Source: an uncultured Hyphomonadaceae bacterium
Lineage (GTDB): Bacteria > Pseudomonadota > Alphaproteobacteria > Caulobacterales > Maricaulaceae
Direction: 5' to 3'
Assembly: GCA_913058335.1 (NCBI GenBank)
Contig: CAJXPX010000002.1
Coordinates: 180,653-244,652 of the forward strand
DNA length: 64,000 nucleotides
Part shown: piece by piece, positions 37,227 to 45,392 of the stretch
How the letters are laid out: every line of letters begins with the position of its first letter
Position numbering within the stretch: position 1 is the stretch's first letter
Translations under genes and position numbers: made by a program
The notes under the pieces: model-generated
Seen by the model: the letters and a program-made list of their open reading frames with translations, nothing else
Told to the model about the DNA's origin: nothing
The model's database searches: none

Positions 37227-39635
37227 ATGACTGATACTCATCTTTTACCCGTATTACCACTTCGCGACATTGTCGTGTTCCCGCATATGGTTGTGCCGCT
37301 CTTTGTTGGCCGCGAAAAATCCATCAATGCCCTAGAAGAAGTAATGCGGCAGGAAAAGCGTATCTTGCTGCTCACCCAAAAAGACTCAGAAGAAGACGAT
37401 CCTTCTAAGGACGATATTTTTGACCGCGGCTGTATCGCTAAAATTTTGCAGCTTTTAAAGCTGCCGGACGGGACTGTACGCGTTCTGGTCGAAGGCCAAG
37501 AACGGGCCACTGTAGATGCCTTTACGGACACCAAAGATTATCTTGAAGCCTATGCCATGATTGTTGAGACGGAGATGGAGAGCGCAAGCAAGGCTAAGGC
37601 TTTGGCAAAAGAGGTTCGCGAAAAGTTTGACCTTTATGGCAAACTTAATACAAAAATCGCAGAGGAGGTGGTCGGGTCGGTTACCGAGACAAAAGATCCG
37701 GCTAAACTCTCTGACATTATCGCTGTGCATCTAAACGCGGAAATTAAGCACAAACAAGAGCTACTCGCCGAGCCAAAAGTTGAAGCGCGCTTGAAAGCTA
37801 TCCTAGACTTGATCGACGCAGAAGCCAGCGTGTTGAAAGTCGAAAAGAAAATCCGCGGTCGCGTGAAGCGCCAGATGGAAAAAACTCAGCGCGAATATTA
37901 TCTGAATGAACAAATGAAGGCTATTCAGTCAGAGTTGGGTGATGGCGATTCGCCGAATGAAATGGCCGAGCTTCAGGAGAAGATCGAGAAAACCAAGCTC
38001 TCCAAAGAAGCGTTAGAAAAGGTCACAGCCGAAATCAAAAAACTCAAACAGATGAGTCCGATGAGCGCCGAAGCAAACGTGTCGCGTAATTACATCGACT
38101 GGATGCTCTCTGTGCCGTGGGGCAAGAAAAAACGGATTCAGCGTGATTTGGATAAAGCGCAAGAAATCCTCGACGCAGACCATTACGGCCTTGAAAAAGT
38201 CAAAGAACGTATCATTGAATATCTTGCCGTGCAGACCCGTACGAAAAAGGTCAAAGGCCCGATTCTTTGTCTCGTTGGCCCGCCCGGCGTGGGTAAAACT
38301 TCTTTGGGTAAATCAGTCGCGCGTGCCACCGGACGTGAGTTTGTGCGCGTTGCATTGGGCGGTGTGCGCGATGAGAGCGAAATTCGTGGTCACCGTAGAA
38401 CCTATATTGGTTCTATGCCGGGACGCATTATCCAGTCTATGAAAAAGGCTAAATATATCAATCCTTTATTCCTTTTTGACGAAGTCGATAAAATGGGCAT
38501 GGATCATCGCGGTGATCCGTCCTCGGCGCTTCTAGAAGTGCTGGATCCGGAACAGAACGATACATTTAACGATCATTATCTGGATGTGGATTATAACCTG
38601 TCTGATACGATGTTTATCACAACAGCCAATAGTTTGAACATGCCGCAACCGCTTTTGGATCGGATGGAAATTATTCGTATTCCGGGATATACGGAGGATG
38701 AGAAAATTGAAATTGCCAAGCGCCATTTGCTGCCAGAGCAAATCAAAGAACATGGTCTAAAGGAAGACGAGTTTTCCGTCACTGAAGACGCGCTTCGAGA
38801 TATAGTTCGGTATTACACACGGGAAGCCGGTGTGCGGAGCCTCAAGCGGGAAGTGGCGCGTTTGGCCCGTAAGACTTTGAAGAAAATTGTGTCCAAGGAG
38901 GCCACTTCTGTGCACGTCACCTCCGAGAATATTGGTGACTTGTTGGGCGTAAAGAAATTCCGGTATGGCCGCGCCGACGAAACGGATCAGGTTGGAACTG
39001 TCACAGGACTCGCCTGGACAGAAACCGGCGGCGATATTCTGACGATCGAAGCGCTGTCTATGCCAGGCAAAGGCAGTGTGAAGATTACGGGGAACTTGAA
39101 GGACGTGATGAAAGAATCCATCTCGGCCGCCAATTCCTATGTACAGGCGAGGGCGCCAGAACTTGGCATTAGCCCGCGCGTGTTCAGAAGTACCGATATT
39201 CACGTCCATGTGCCCGAGGCGGCGACCCCTAAAGACGGGCCGTCCGCAGGTGTTGGAATGGTTACAGCGATGGTTAGTGTATTAACGCAAATTCCTGTGC
39301 GGAGCGACATCGCTATGACAGGCGAAGTGACTTTGCGCGGCCGCGTTCTTCCGATTGGCGGCCTCAAGGAAAAACTACTCGCGGCTTTACGCGGCGGTAT
39401 TAAAACCGTGCTTATTCCGCAAGAAAACGAGAAAGACCTGGCTGATATTCCTGAGAATGTTAAATCCGAATTGGAAATCATTCCGGTCAGCCTAGTGGAC
39501 GAAGTTCTCGAACATGCCTTGACGCGGGAGCCGACAAAGATTGAGTGGACAGCGAGCGATAAAGCTGCTCTGGCTGGCATAATTATGGGCACTCAAACAA
39601 CGGACCCGGCTCTCGGCGGTGGCGCGACGCACTAG
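37227..39635 (+). CDS. lon: ATP-dependent protease Lon
   Basis: 802 residues. N-terminal substrate-binding domain (LPLRDIVVFPHMVVPLFVGRE), coiled linker with NEQMKAIQSELGD, AAA+ module with Walker A GPPGVGKTSLGKS, then the Ser-Lys protease domain. In that domain the catalytic Ser lies in KDGPSAGVGM and the Lys in PIGGLKEKLLAALRGG. Degrades misfolded and regulatory proteins in the cytoplasm. AAGGACT precedes the ATG. Confidence 0.98.
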   Translation: MTDTHLLPVLPLRDIVVFPHMVVPLFVGREKSINALEEVMRQEKRILLLTQKDSEEDDPSKDDIFDRGCIAKILQLLKLPDGTVRVLVEGQERATVDAFTDTKDYLEAYAMIVETEMESASKAKALAKEVREKFDLYGKLNTKIAEEVVGSVTETKDPAKLSDIIAVHLNAEIKHKQELLAEPKVEARLKAILDLIDAEASVLKVEKKIRGRVKRQMEKTQREYYLNEQMKAIQSELGDGDSPNEMAELQEKIEKTKLSKEALEKVTAEIKKLKQMSPMSAEANVSRNYIDWMLSVPWGKKKRIQRDLDKAQEILDADHYGLEKVKERIIEYLAVQTRTKKVKGPILCLVGPPGVGKTSLGKSVARATGREFVRVALGGVRDESEIRGHRRTYIGSMPGRIIQSMKKAKYINPLFLFDEVDKMGMDHRGDPSSALLEVLDPEQNDTFNDHYLDVDYNLSDTMFITTANSLNMPQPLLDRMEIIRIPGYTEDEKIEIAKRHLLPEQIKEHGLKEDEFSVTEDALRDIVRYYTREAGVRSLKREVARLARKTLKKIVSKEATSVHVTSENIGDLLGVKKFRYGRADETDQVGTVTGLAWTETGGDILTIEALSMPGKGSVKITGNLKDVMKESISAANSYVQARAPELGISPRVFRSTDIHVHVPEAATPKDGPSAGVGMVTAMVSVLTQIPVRSDIAMTGEVTLRGRVLPIGGLKEKLLAALRGGIKTVLIPQENEKDLADIPENVKSELEIIPVSLVDEVLEHALTREPTKIEWTASDKAALAGIIMGTQTTDPALGGGATH

Positions 39636-39659
39636 GCGTTAGTTGAATACACTTCAGAA

Positions 39660-39686
39660 ATCCCGCCCATGTGGCGGGGTTTTTGT
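39660..39686 (+). terminator. Terminator after lon
   Basis: CCCGCC/GGCGGG stem with a 5-base loop and then GTTTTTGTTTT. Confidence 0.85.
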
Positions 39687-39748
39687 TTTGGATTTGTCAT
39701 TTTTAGGGAGTTCACGCAGTCGTGTTTTTGCTGTGCATATTAGGGATC

Positions 39749-39778
39749 CTAGAACCTCACTAGAACCTCACTAGAACC
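39749..39778. repeat. Short direct repeats, 11-bp unit
   Basis: CTAGAACCTCA occurs twice back to back, followed by a partial third copy (CTAGAACC). Each copy carries the rare tetramer CTAG. Located 52 bases before the dehalogenase-like gene; may be a binding site or a small expansion. Confidence 0.7.
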
Positions 39779-39829
39779 GCATAGGCCGATAATTTTGAAT
39801 TAGCTGATTATTAAAAGTGAGAGAGTTCC

Positions 39830-40627
39830 ATGAATAAATTTTTCGCATCTATCGCGATCCTCACAGCGCTGGTTTTCAGCCCGAATAGTATTGCGCAACA
39901 CGAGGGAGCCGAAATGTCTAAGCCGAGCCCAACACCCAAAGTTATTATTTTTGACGTCAACGAGACGCTTCTTGATCTTGAAGCGATGAGAAGCTCAGTC
40001 GGGGACGTCTTAGGTGGCCGCGATGACCTTTTACCGTATTGGTTTTCCACGATGTTGCATTATTCTTTGGTGGATACGCTCAGTTGAGAGTATCGGGATT
40101 TTGCGGAGGTCGGCGCAGGGGCGCTAATAATGGTGGCAGAAGGAGAAGGTATTGAGCTAACTTTCGAGGAAGCTAAAGCGGCTATTACGGGGCCAATCAC
40201 CTCGCTTCCCCCGCATGCGGATGTAAAGCCCGGATTGACCATTCTGAAGGATCAAGGCTTTAAACTGGTAAGTCTCACCAATTCTTCAAATGCAGGTGTA
40301 GCCAAACAATTTGAAAATGCGGGGCTTACAGACTATTTCGAGCGCCGAATGAGCGTAGAAGATGTCAAAGCCTTTAAACCGGCGCCTATCACCTATAATT
40401 GGGCTCTAAAAGAATTAGGCGTGCAGCCTGAGGACGCTCTCATGGTGGCCGCTCATGCCTGGGACCTAGCAGGGGCAAAGGCGCAAGGATTGCAGACGGC
40501 TTTTATTGCCCGGCCCGGAGCCAAACTCTACCCGAATGTCAGCCGTCCCGATTATATTGTAAGCAGCGTGACAGAGCTATCGGACGTGCTCAAGGGTCAA
40601 TCCAAATTGGCATCTGATAGCGAATAA
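39830..40627 (+). pseudogene. Periplasmic haloacid dehalogenase type II, interrupted by in-frame TGA
   Basis: One continuous frame encodes a signal peptide (MNKFFASIAILTALVFS, ending SIAQ) and an L-2-haloacid dehalogenase-like HAD protein: FDVNETLLDLEAM with the nucleophile Asp, VSLTNSS, KAFKPAPITYNWAL, and MVAAHAWDLAGAKAQG. A single TGA at 40085-40087 splits it after WFSTMLHYSLVDTLS. Without it the protein would have 265 residues, the family size plus a signal. Relatives have Gly at this point, and GGA to TGA is one base change. The second half begins at an ATG at 40130 but lacks the nucleophile. Recent inactivation, a sequencing error, or read-through are all possible. Confidence 0.8.
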
Positions 40628-40680
40628 GGTCGTCTTTGGGAGGCCAACTTGTGGCTTCGTAATACGGACATTCGGAAAAC

Positions 40681-40711
40681 AAAAAACCCGGCCAAGGGCC
40701 GGGTTATTTTT
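40681..40711. terminator. Terminator next to the tRNA remnant
   Basis: CCCGGCC-AAG-GGCCGGG perfect 7-bp stem flanked by six A and by a T-rich tract. In the minus direction it directly follows the tRNA-like 3' fragment at 40732-40754, the normal arrangement for a tRNA gene terminator. Confidence 0.8.
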
Positions 40712-40731
40712 ATCTGCCATCTCAAGAGAAA

Positions 40732-40754
40732 TGGCGCGAGTGACGGGGGCCGAA
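40732..40754 (-). other. Probable attachment-site remnant: tRNA 3' end
   Basis: On the minus strand this reads as a T-loop TTCGGCC, T-stem strand CCCGT, acceptor strand CACTCGC, discriminator G and CCA, followed by a terminator. The rest of the tRNA is absent: the bases on the element side (ATGGTTCGAT) do not pair to make a T-stem. This is what is left when an integrative element inserts into the 3' end of a tRNA gene and displaces the end. The tRNA identity is not assigned, and A58 of the T-loop is G. The gene-free stretch 40628-40931 holds this, the terminator and the 12-bp repeats. Confidence 0.45.
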
Positions 40755-40807
40755 ATCGAACCATAAAACTAATAAAAACAAAAACTTATGGGTTTTATGC
40801 TTTTATT

Positions 40808-40839
40808 TTTACCCCACTCTTTACCCCGGTTTTTACCCC
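40808..40839. repeat. Three TTTACCCC repeats with 12-bp period
   Basis: TTTACCCC starts at 40808, 40820 and 40832, exactly 12 bases apart, with unlike 4-base spacers. They lie about 55-85 bases inside the presumed element end, as expected for arm-type binding sites of a tyrosine integrase or excisionase. The function is inferred from position. Confidence 0.6.
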
Positions 40840-40931
40840 ATTTGCCTACCGATTCACCAACCAGAGTAGGATATCTACTGAAAATTTCTCGATTGCCCGA
40901 ATCATCAATGAGCCTAATCGATGATACTTCG

Positions 40932-43568
40932 TTACGGCGATACCGCATTCATTTTGGCGCGCAACTCTGTAGACCATTCGTTCAATGACTGAATGTCTTC
41001 CATTAAGTCTGTCGGGTCTGGCGGATCAGAATCTCGTCCTCGTGATGCATCGTGAGCCTCGACATAGTCACAGCATTTTTTGAACCCGGCATTGAAAGCT
41101 GTTACATCATCACCGTCCAGCGCTGTAACTCGGTTCAGACCTTTGGTATTAATGTAATCCCGGTGACGCAGGATTACGCCAGCGAATACAATATCTTCTA
41201 ATGCCCGCTCCCATGCGGCTCGCAGACGATCATAAATACGATGGGCCGCGAGTCGGTAATCCTCATCGTTATCAGCCTCATATAATGTCTTGGCTTTTCT
41301 CGCTTCCTTTTCAAGTTTGTCAATTCGGTCACGCACACCGGACGCGCGCCATGGCAGATCGTCATTCACAATGCCAACACCTTGCTCCCCGCGGGAAAGA
41401 TGAGAGAGCCGAATAGGAATGGTCTGGTCAATCGCCATTTGGTGCAAATCATTCACAAATATGAGGTCGTGGGTAAAAACGATAATTTGACGAACACCAG
41501 CCTCCTGTACGAGACGTTTGGCAACCTTGTTCCTCCAACGATGATCCAGTGATGTCACAGGATCATCAAAAACCAATGCGGATGCGTGGGAAGCGTTAGC
41601 TAACTCTGTTAGATACGCGGCCAATGCAACGCAGGTCTGTTCACCTTCACTCAAGACATCATGCACTTTGGCTTTTGGATTAGCATATAGACGTACTTCG
41701 TATTGGGGCGACCCAAATTTTCCGCCTGACCGGACAATTTCGACACGGACTCTATTGCCAGCAAGCGCACCAATTTCCTGTCGAAACCGGTCACGCATTA
41801 GCGGCGTAATCAAATCATCAGCAATCGTATTGCCCAGCTTTGTGATGGCCGTAGTAGCAGTCTCCGCTATGCATTTGTCCAATCGCGCTACTTCGTCCAA
41901 ACGCGAGATCTCAGCTTTGGCAATCAAAATAAAATCGTCCAATTGTCGATGGTCTTCAAGTTCAGCCAGTTCATCCAGCAATTTGTCCCGCCCAGCATCC
42001 GATCCACTGGCAAGAAGAGACGCACCGTAAGTTCTGGCTGCATTGGCTAGAGGCTCAACATGAACACTTGGGTTCGCAGGCATCACGGTTAAATTCGCAT
42101 CTTCGCCATTTGCGATTGCTGCTAGCGTTTGCTTCTGCCGTAGTTTCGCCCGTGCTAAATACTGCAGAACTGCCTTAGCGACGGTAGGTTCATTTAGCGC
42201 CAGGTATTTATAACCGACAGAGACTTTGTTCAAGTGGATGACCACCTCTGAGAGTTTTTCAATGGCCTGCTTTAACGCGTCTTCCGCATTTGCAGCGGCG
42301 GATTCAGTGTCTTGTTTTACGAATGCTTCAAACCCAGACATCCGTGCAGCTGTCTGCTCATCGACTGATTGATGGCAGAGTGAGCAAAAATCGCCTGCGG
42401 ATGGTGGAAAATTGATGCCATCCTTCCCAACGGTTTGCGCATATCGTCTTGCAGACTCCCATAGTGCTTTCCATGGCGCATGCCCCACGCCCTCGATTGC
42501 TGCTCCGTCAAAAGCATTAGACGCGGCCATATTGGCAGCATCACGCGCTGTGACTGCGCTTGCTTTCAAGCTAAATAAAGTCGCTAGGGCATCATCAGAA
42601 CAGGCACTCTCTACTTGTCCCAGATATTTAGCCATCTGATCCAGACGCAAGGCATTCTGTTGCTGCGCAGCAGCTGCAACGGAACCATCCTGGGCCAGGT
42701 CCGCGCGCAATTTTTCAAGGCGAGCTTGTTCGTCTTTGTTTAGGGGCGGTTTGGAAATAAACGGATTGAGGTCTGTGTCCTTCTTCAGCGCAGACATAAC
42801 CTTACCAATGCCTGATCGAGAACTCCAAGTTGGGTTTTGGAAAACGGGGTTGCGTTCGCGCTCTAGTGCAGTCTTCTCAGCAGTCAGTGTCTGCTTTAGA
42901 TTTTGGCATACGCCGGCTAGGTCGTCGGGAATATCCAAGCCGAATGGACGGAACCAAACCTCATTCTTCTTTTGCACATGCACAGAAGCACAATCGCGGT
43001 CGAATACGGTGATGGCGGAGAGAATCTCTGGCGGTGAACCATTATCCTCCCATTCAATGTCAGTTATCGGATTGGCCCCGCTTGAGACTGATAGCAGCGC
43101 TGTCGCATTGCCTGTGGGAGACGGACTATAAACGTCGGGCATAATTTCGCCAGCGTGACGTGAACGGCAGGCCTTTTTCAATATTCTGGAGTAACCAGAT
43201 TTGCCTGTTCCATTTGGGCCATAAACGACTGTGAGTCCGCCAGTTTCAAATTTCAATTCTTGTTTCTTAGCGAGCTGGTTCACACCGACAACCTCGCTGA
43301 GGCTACCAATCTTGACTGGTTCGCCAGCATCAGGATCGGCAGGCAAATGAGCAGATGATAGAACTGCTGGCTCAATTTCTACGCTTTCATCGCCATGCGC
43401 TTTTTTGCAAAGTGATAGCAATTCACCCAAATCTTTTTCATCTGGCGTACCATCAGCTATTATCCGTCTCAGTGCATCTCGCTGCCAAAGGGGCCGAGTC
43501 AAAGACCATTTCAGTATGGTTTCTAGGACGGTATCGGTTTTTTGGGCTGTTGGCATTTGGGTCTTCAA
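40932..43568 (-). CDS. Large ABC/SMC-type ATPase (AAA_13, PrrC-like), defence-operon gene 5
   Basis: 878 residues. The N-terminal helical segment (residues 15-60, ILKWSLTRPLWQRDALRRII) is typical of large defence-associated ATPases. Walker A GPNGTGKS is at 117-124. A long middle insertion rich in Ala, Leu, Glu and Lys follows (about 230-600, coiled coil, containing CSLCHQ). The ABC signature LSEGEQTCVALAAYL is at about 640 and Walker B VFDDPVTSLDH at about 668, followed by the H-loop-like FTHD. The C-terminal 180 residues have no domain I recognise. AAA_13-type ATPases include the anticodon nuclease PrrC and the RloC-like group; nuclease residues are not identified here. Last gene of the operon, 38 bases after the PIN gene. 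Could sense phage DNA or translation; function not proven. Confidence 0.8.
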   Translation of the reverse strand: MKTQMPTAQKTDTVLETILKWSLTRPLWQRDALRRIIADGTPDEKDLGELLSLCKKAHGDESVEIEPAVLSSAHLPADPDAGEPVKIGSLSEVVGVNQLAKKQELKFETGGLTVVYGPNGTGKSGYSRILKKACRSRHAGEIMPDVYSPSPTGNATALLSVSSGANPITDIEWEDNGSPPEILSAITVFDRDCASVHVQKKNEVWFRPFGLDIPDDLAGVCQNLKQTLTAEKTALERERNPVFQNPTWSSRSGIGKVMSALKKDTDLNPFISKPPLNKDEQARLEKLRADLAQDGSVAAAAQQQNALRLDQMAKYLGQVESACSDDALATLFSLKASAVTARDAANMAASNAFDGAAIEGVGHAPWKALWESARRYAQTVGKDGINFPPSAGDFCSLCHQSVDEQTAARMSGFEAFVKQDTESAAANAEDALKQAIEKLSEVVIHLNKVSVGYKYLALNEPTVAKAVLQYLARAKLRQKQTLAAIANGEDANLTVMPANPSVHVEPLANAARTYGASLLASGSDAGRDKLLDELAELEDHRQLDDFILIAKAEISRLDEVARLDKCIAETATTAITKLGNTIADDLITPLMRDRFRQEIGALAGNRVRVEIVRSGGKFGSPQYEVRLYANPKAKVHDVLSEGEQTCVALAAYLTELANASHASALVFDDPVTSLDHRWRNKVAKRLVQEAGVRQIIVFTHDLIFVNDLHQMAIDQTIPIRLSHLSRGEQGVGIVNDDLPWRASGVRDRIDKLEKEARKAKTLYEADNDEDYRLAAHRIYDRLRAAWERALEDIVFAGVILRHRDYINTKGLNRVTALDGDDVTAFNAGFKKCCDYVEAHDASRGRDSDPPDPTDLMEDIQSLNEWSTELRAKMNAVSP

Positions 43569-43606
43569 TGTTGATTTAGTTGATTGCTCTGATTGGATTA
43601 CAGGAG

Positions 43607-44242
43607 TTATCCCGCTTTCGTCATTGACTGGTTCATCTGTCGGATAGACCGCGGCAAACTTAGGCAGTTTGCAATTCGGGCCGGGTCAATCCGCGATACC
43701 ACCCAGTCCATATGCTGTTTTTGAACCTGCATATTCGCAACTTCCAGCGCGGCCAATAAGGCTGACGAAAACTCGTCCTCGCTCAATGATCCCACGACAT
43801 GGGGGTGTGCGAGTATATCGACTGTGCTGGCGACTCTGACTTCTTTGTATCGGTTGCTACAAATACGGCGTGCTTTGCGTTCATCAATACAGGCCCATGC
43901 TCGCATCGCGAATGCACTGGCAATCGTCGCGGCTTCTCCGTCCCCGAGGCTGCTCGTTGAAGACCCAGACACCAAAGTAATATATTCAGAATGGGCAGAT
44001 ACAGGGACTTTTAGCGTGTCCGCCAGACCTTGCGCCAGAAGCGCATCCAGATCAGTCGCATCACTATGACCCATCTTAGTGCCCTGCTGGAGCTCTCTGA
44101 CAACCGGATCAGGAATAAAAACGCCCGCTGGAATTGCCTCGAGCACACGATCGGCAAAACCAGTGGCATTCAGATTCACGACAACGCTCGCGTCCAAGAC
44201 AAGCGGGTCGTCTATCTCTTTGAGACAACTAACCGAGGTCAT
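43607..44242 (-). CDS. PIN-domain protein, defence-operon gene 4
   Basis: 211 residues from the ATG at 44242, preferred over 44293 because it starts just before the first PIN strand and overlaps the ImmA gene by only 14 bases. The acidic PIN residues are all visible: Asp in LVLDASVVVNL, Glu in VVRELQQG, Asp/Glu in LGDGEAATIASAF and Asp in WACIDERKARRI. This indicates a metal-dependent ribonuclease. It lies directly after an XRE-ImmA/IrrE gene, an arrangement known for predicted toxin-antitoxin pairs, and before the ATPase gene. Likely the toxic effector of the operon (inference). Confidence 0.8.
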   Translation of the reverse strand: MTSVSCLKEIDDPLVLDASVVVNLNATGFADRVLEAIPAGVFIPDPVVRELQQGTKMGHSDATDLDALLAQGLADTLKVPVSAHSEYITLVSGSSTSSLGDGEAATIASAFAMRAWACIDERKARRICSNRYKEVRVASTVDILAHPHVVGSLSEDEFSSALLAALEVANMQVQKQHMDWVVSRIDPARIANCLSLPRSIRQMNQSMTKAG

Positions 44243-45392
44243 ATTCAGCGTCCTCTCCTTCCATACGGAGACGACGCGCTTTGAAGCGATCAATCTTCAG
44301 GAGTTCGGCTATCTGACCTTCACTCAACAGATCGCGCTCTAACGCTTGTGCTGCAAGGGTTTCAAGTCGAACTGAGCTGCGCATCGGGCGATGGCCTGCA
44401 CTGACATCATTTGCGGCATCACCGCCCAATACCTCAGCGGCTTGAACATCGGTTATACCACCATTTCTCACAAACCAGTCCCATGTACCGTCCGGTGCCA
44501 ACTTGAGTTCTTCGAGTCTGCGAACAAGCCCTTCGCGGGAAACACCGAAATAATCTGCCAAGATGATGACGTGGCGACGGGTCAACCGTGCACTGCCCGC
44601 GCGGATTTCCTGTAGCTTGCGTGCAACGGTGTGCGCTGGCATCAAGAATGCCGGGCCGAAGGCTACGGCGTAACGCTCTTCACGAGAGTTGTGCTGATAG
44701 GCATCGTGGCAGACATCGGGCCGACGACGCGCGCTTACAGTATGTCCCAATTCATGGACGCCAGTTTGAACCTGACGCTCATATCGGTGACTGGAATTGA
44801 TGAGGATACACGCCCCAACCGCATCATCATATGCAAACAAACCCGATACGCTGTTTTTGAGCGGGTGAGTATAAACCCGCATGCCCAAATCGAGTTCAAG
44901 AAGCGCAAAGACATTACGGATGGGGCCTTGGCCTAGTCCCATACGTTGCCTCAGCTCATGCGCGTCAATTTCGGCTTGTTTGCGCACGTCACCGGGAAGC
45001 AATGGGCGTTCGGGCGGCAGATTGGATTGTCGCTGGATGCCTAGCAGATTTTCAAGCTCGACTTCTGCGGTCACGAAATCATTGAGGGTCGCGATGGCAT
45101 TCTCAAAAGCGGTATCGACATTCTCTCCCATTTTACGAAACCGCGGAACCAAATCGACATGAACAGCTTCTTTGCGAAGCAACTGGTTCAAGGTGATACC
45201 GTAGAGATCAGTCAAAGCGATAAGCTCTCCGTCCTTGACCGGACGCTTGCCTTGCTCGATCGCAACCAAAGTGGTGCGAGACATGTCGGCCTGTGACGCT
45301 GCATTAGCCTGAGTCAGTTCAGTTTCGTCTCGCGCCAGACGCAGGCGTTTGCCGAGCTCTATCGGGTCTAAACTGTGTAATGAAATACTCAT
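44229..45392 (-). CDS. XRE-family regulator with ImmA/IrrE metalloprotease domain, defence-operon gene 3
   Basis: 387 residues from the ATG at 45392, whose ATGA overlaps the stop of the QueC-like gene. XRE helix-turn-helix at about 10-65 (LRLARDETELTQANAASQADMSRTTLVAIEQGKRP). The IrrE/ImmA zinc peptidase domain contains HELGH at about residue 215 (TGVHELGHTVSARR), with the upstream NVFALLELDLGMRVYTHPL segment. Such proteins repress an operon and cleave a repressor or antitoxin on a signal. Here it may control the operon promoter through the repeats at 47364-47403 and hold the PIN protein in check; both are inferences. The C-terminal 120 residues are conserved-looking but unassigned. Confidence 0.88.
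   Translation of the reverse strand: MSISLHSLDPIELGKRLRLARDETELTQANAASQADMSRTTLVAIEQGKRPVKDGELIALTDLYGITLNQLLRKEAVHVDLVPRFRKMGENVDTAFENAIATLNDFVTAEVELENLLGIQRQSNLPPERPLLPGDVRKQAEIDAHELRQRMGLGQGPIRNVFALLELDLGMRVYTHPLKNSVSGLFAYDDAVGACILINSSHRYERQVQTGVHELGHTVSARRRPDVCHDAYQHNSREERYAVAFGPAFLMPAHTVARKLQEIRAGSARLTRRHVIILADYFGVSREGLVRRLEELKLAPDGTWDWFVRNGGITDVQAAEVLGGDAANDVSAGHRPMRSSVRLETLAAQALERDLLSEGQIAELLKIDRFKARRLRMEGEDAEYDLG

Noticed and set aside
40085..40087. TGA in the dehalogenase as a selenocysteine codon
   Set aside because: The position is Gly in relatives as far as I can recall, it is not catalytic, and no selenocysteine insertion hairpin is apparent. A nonsense change is simpler.
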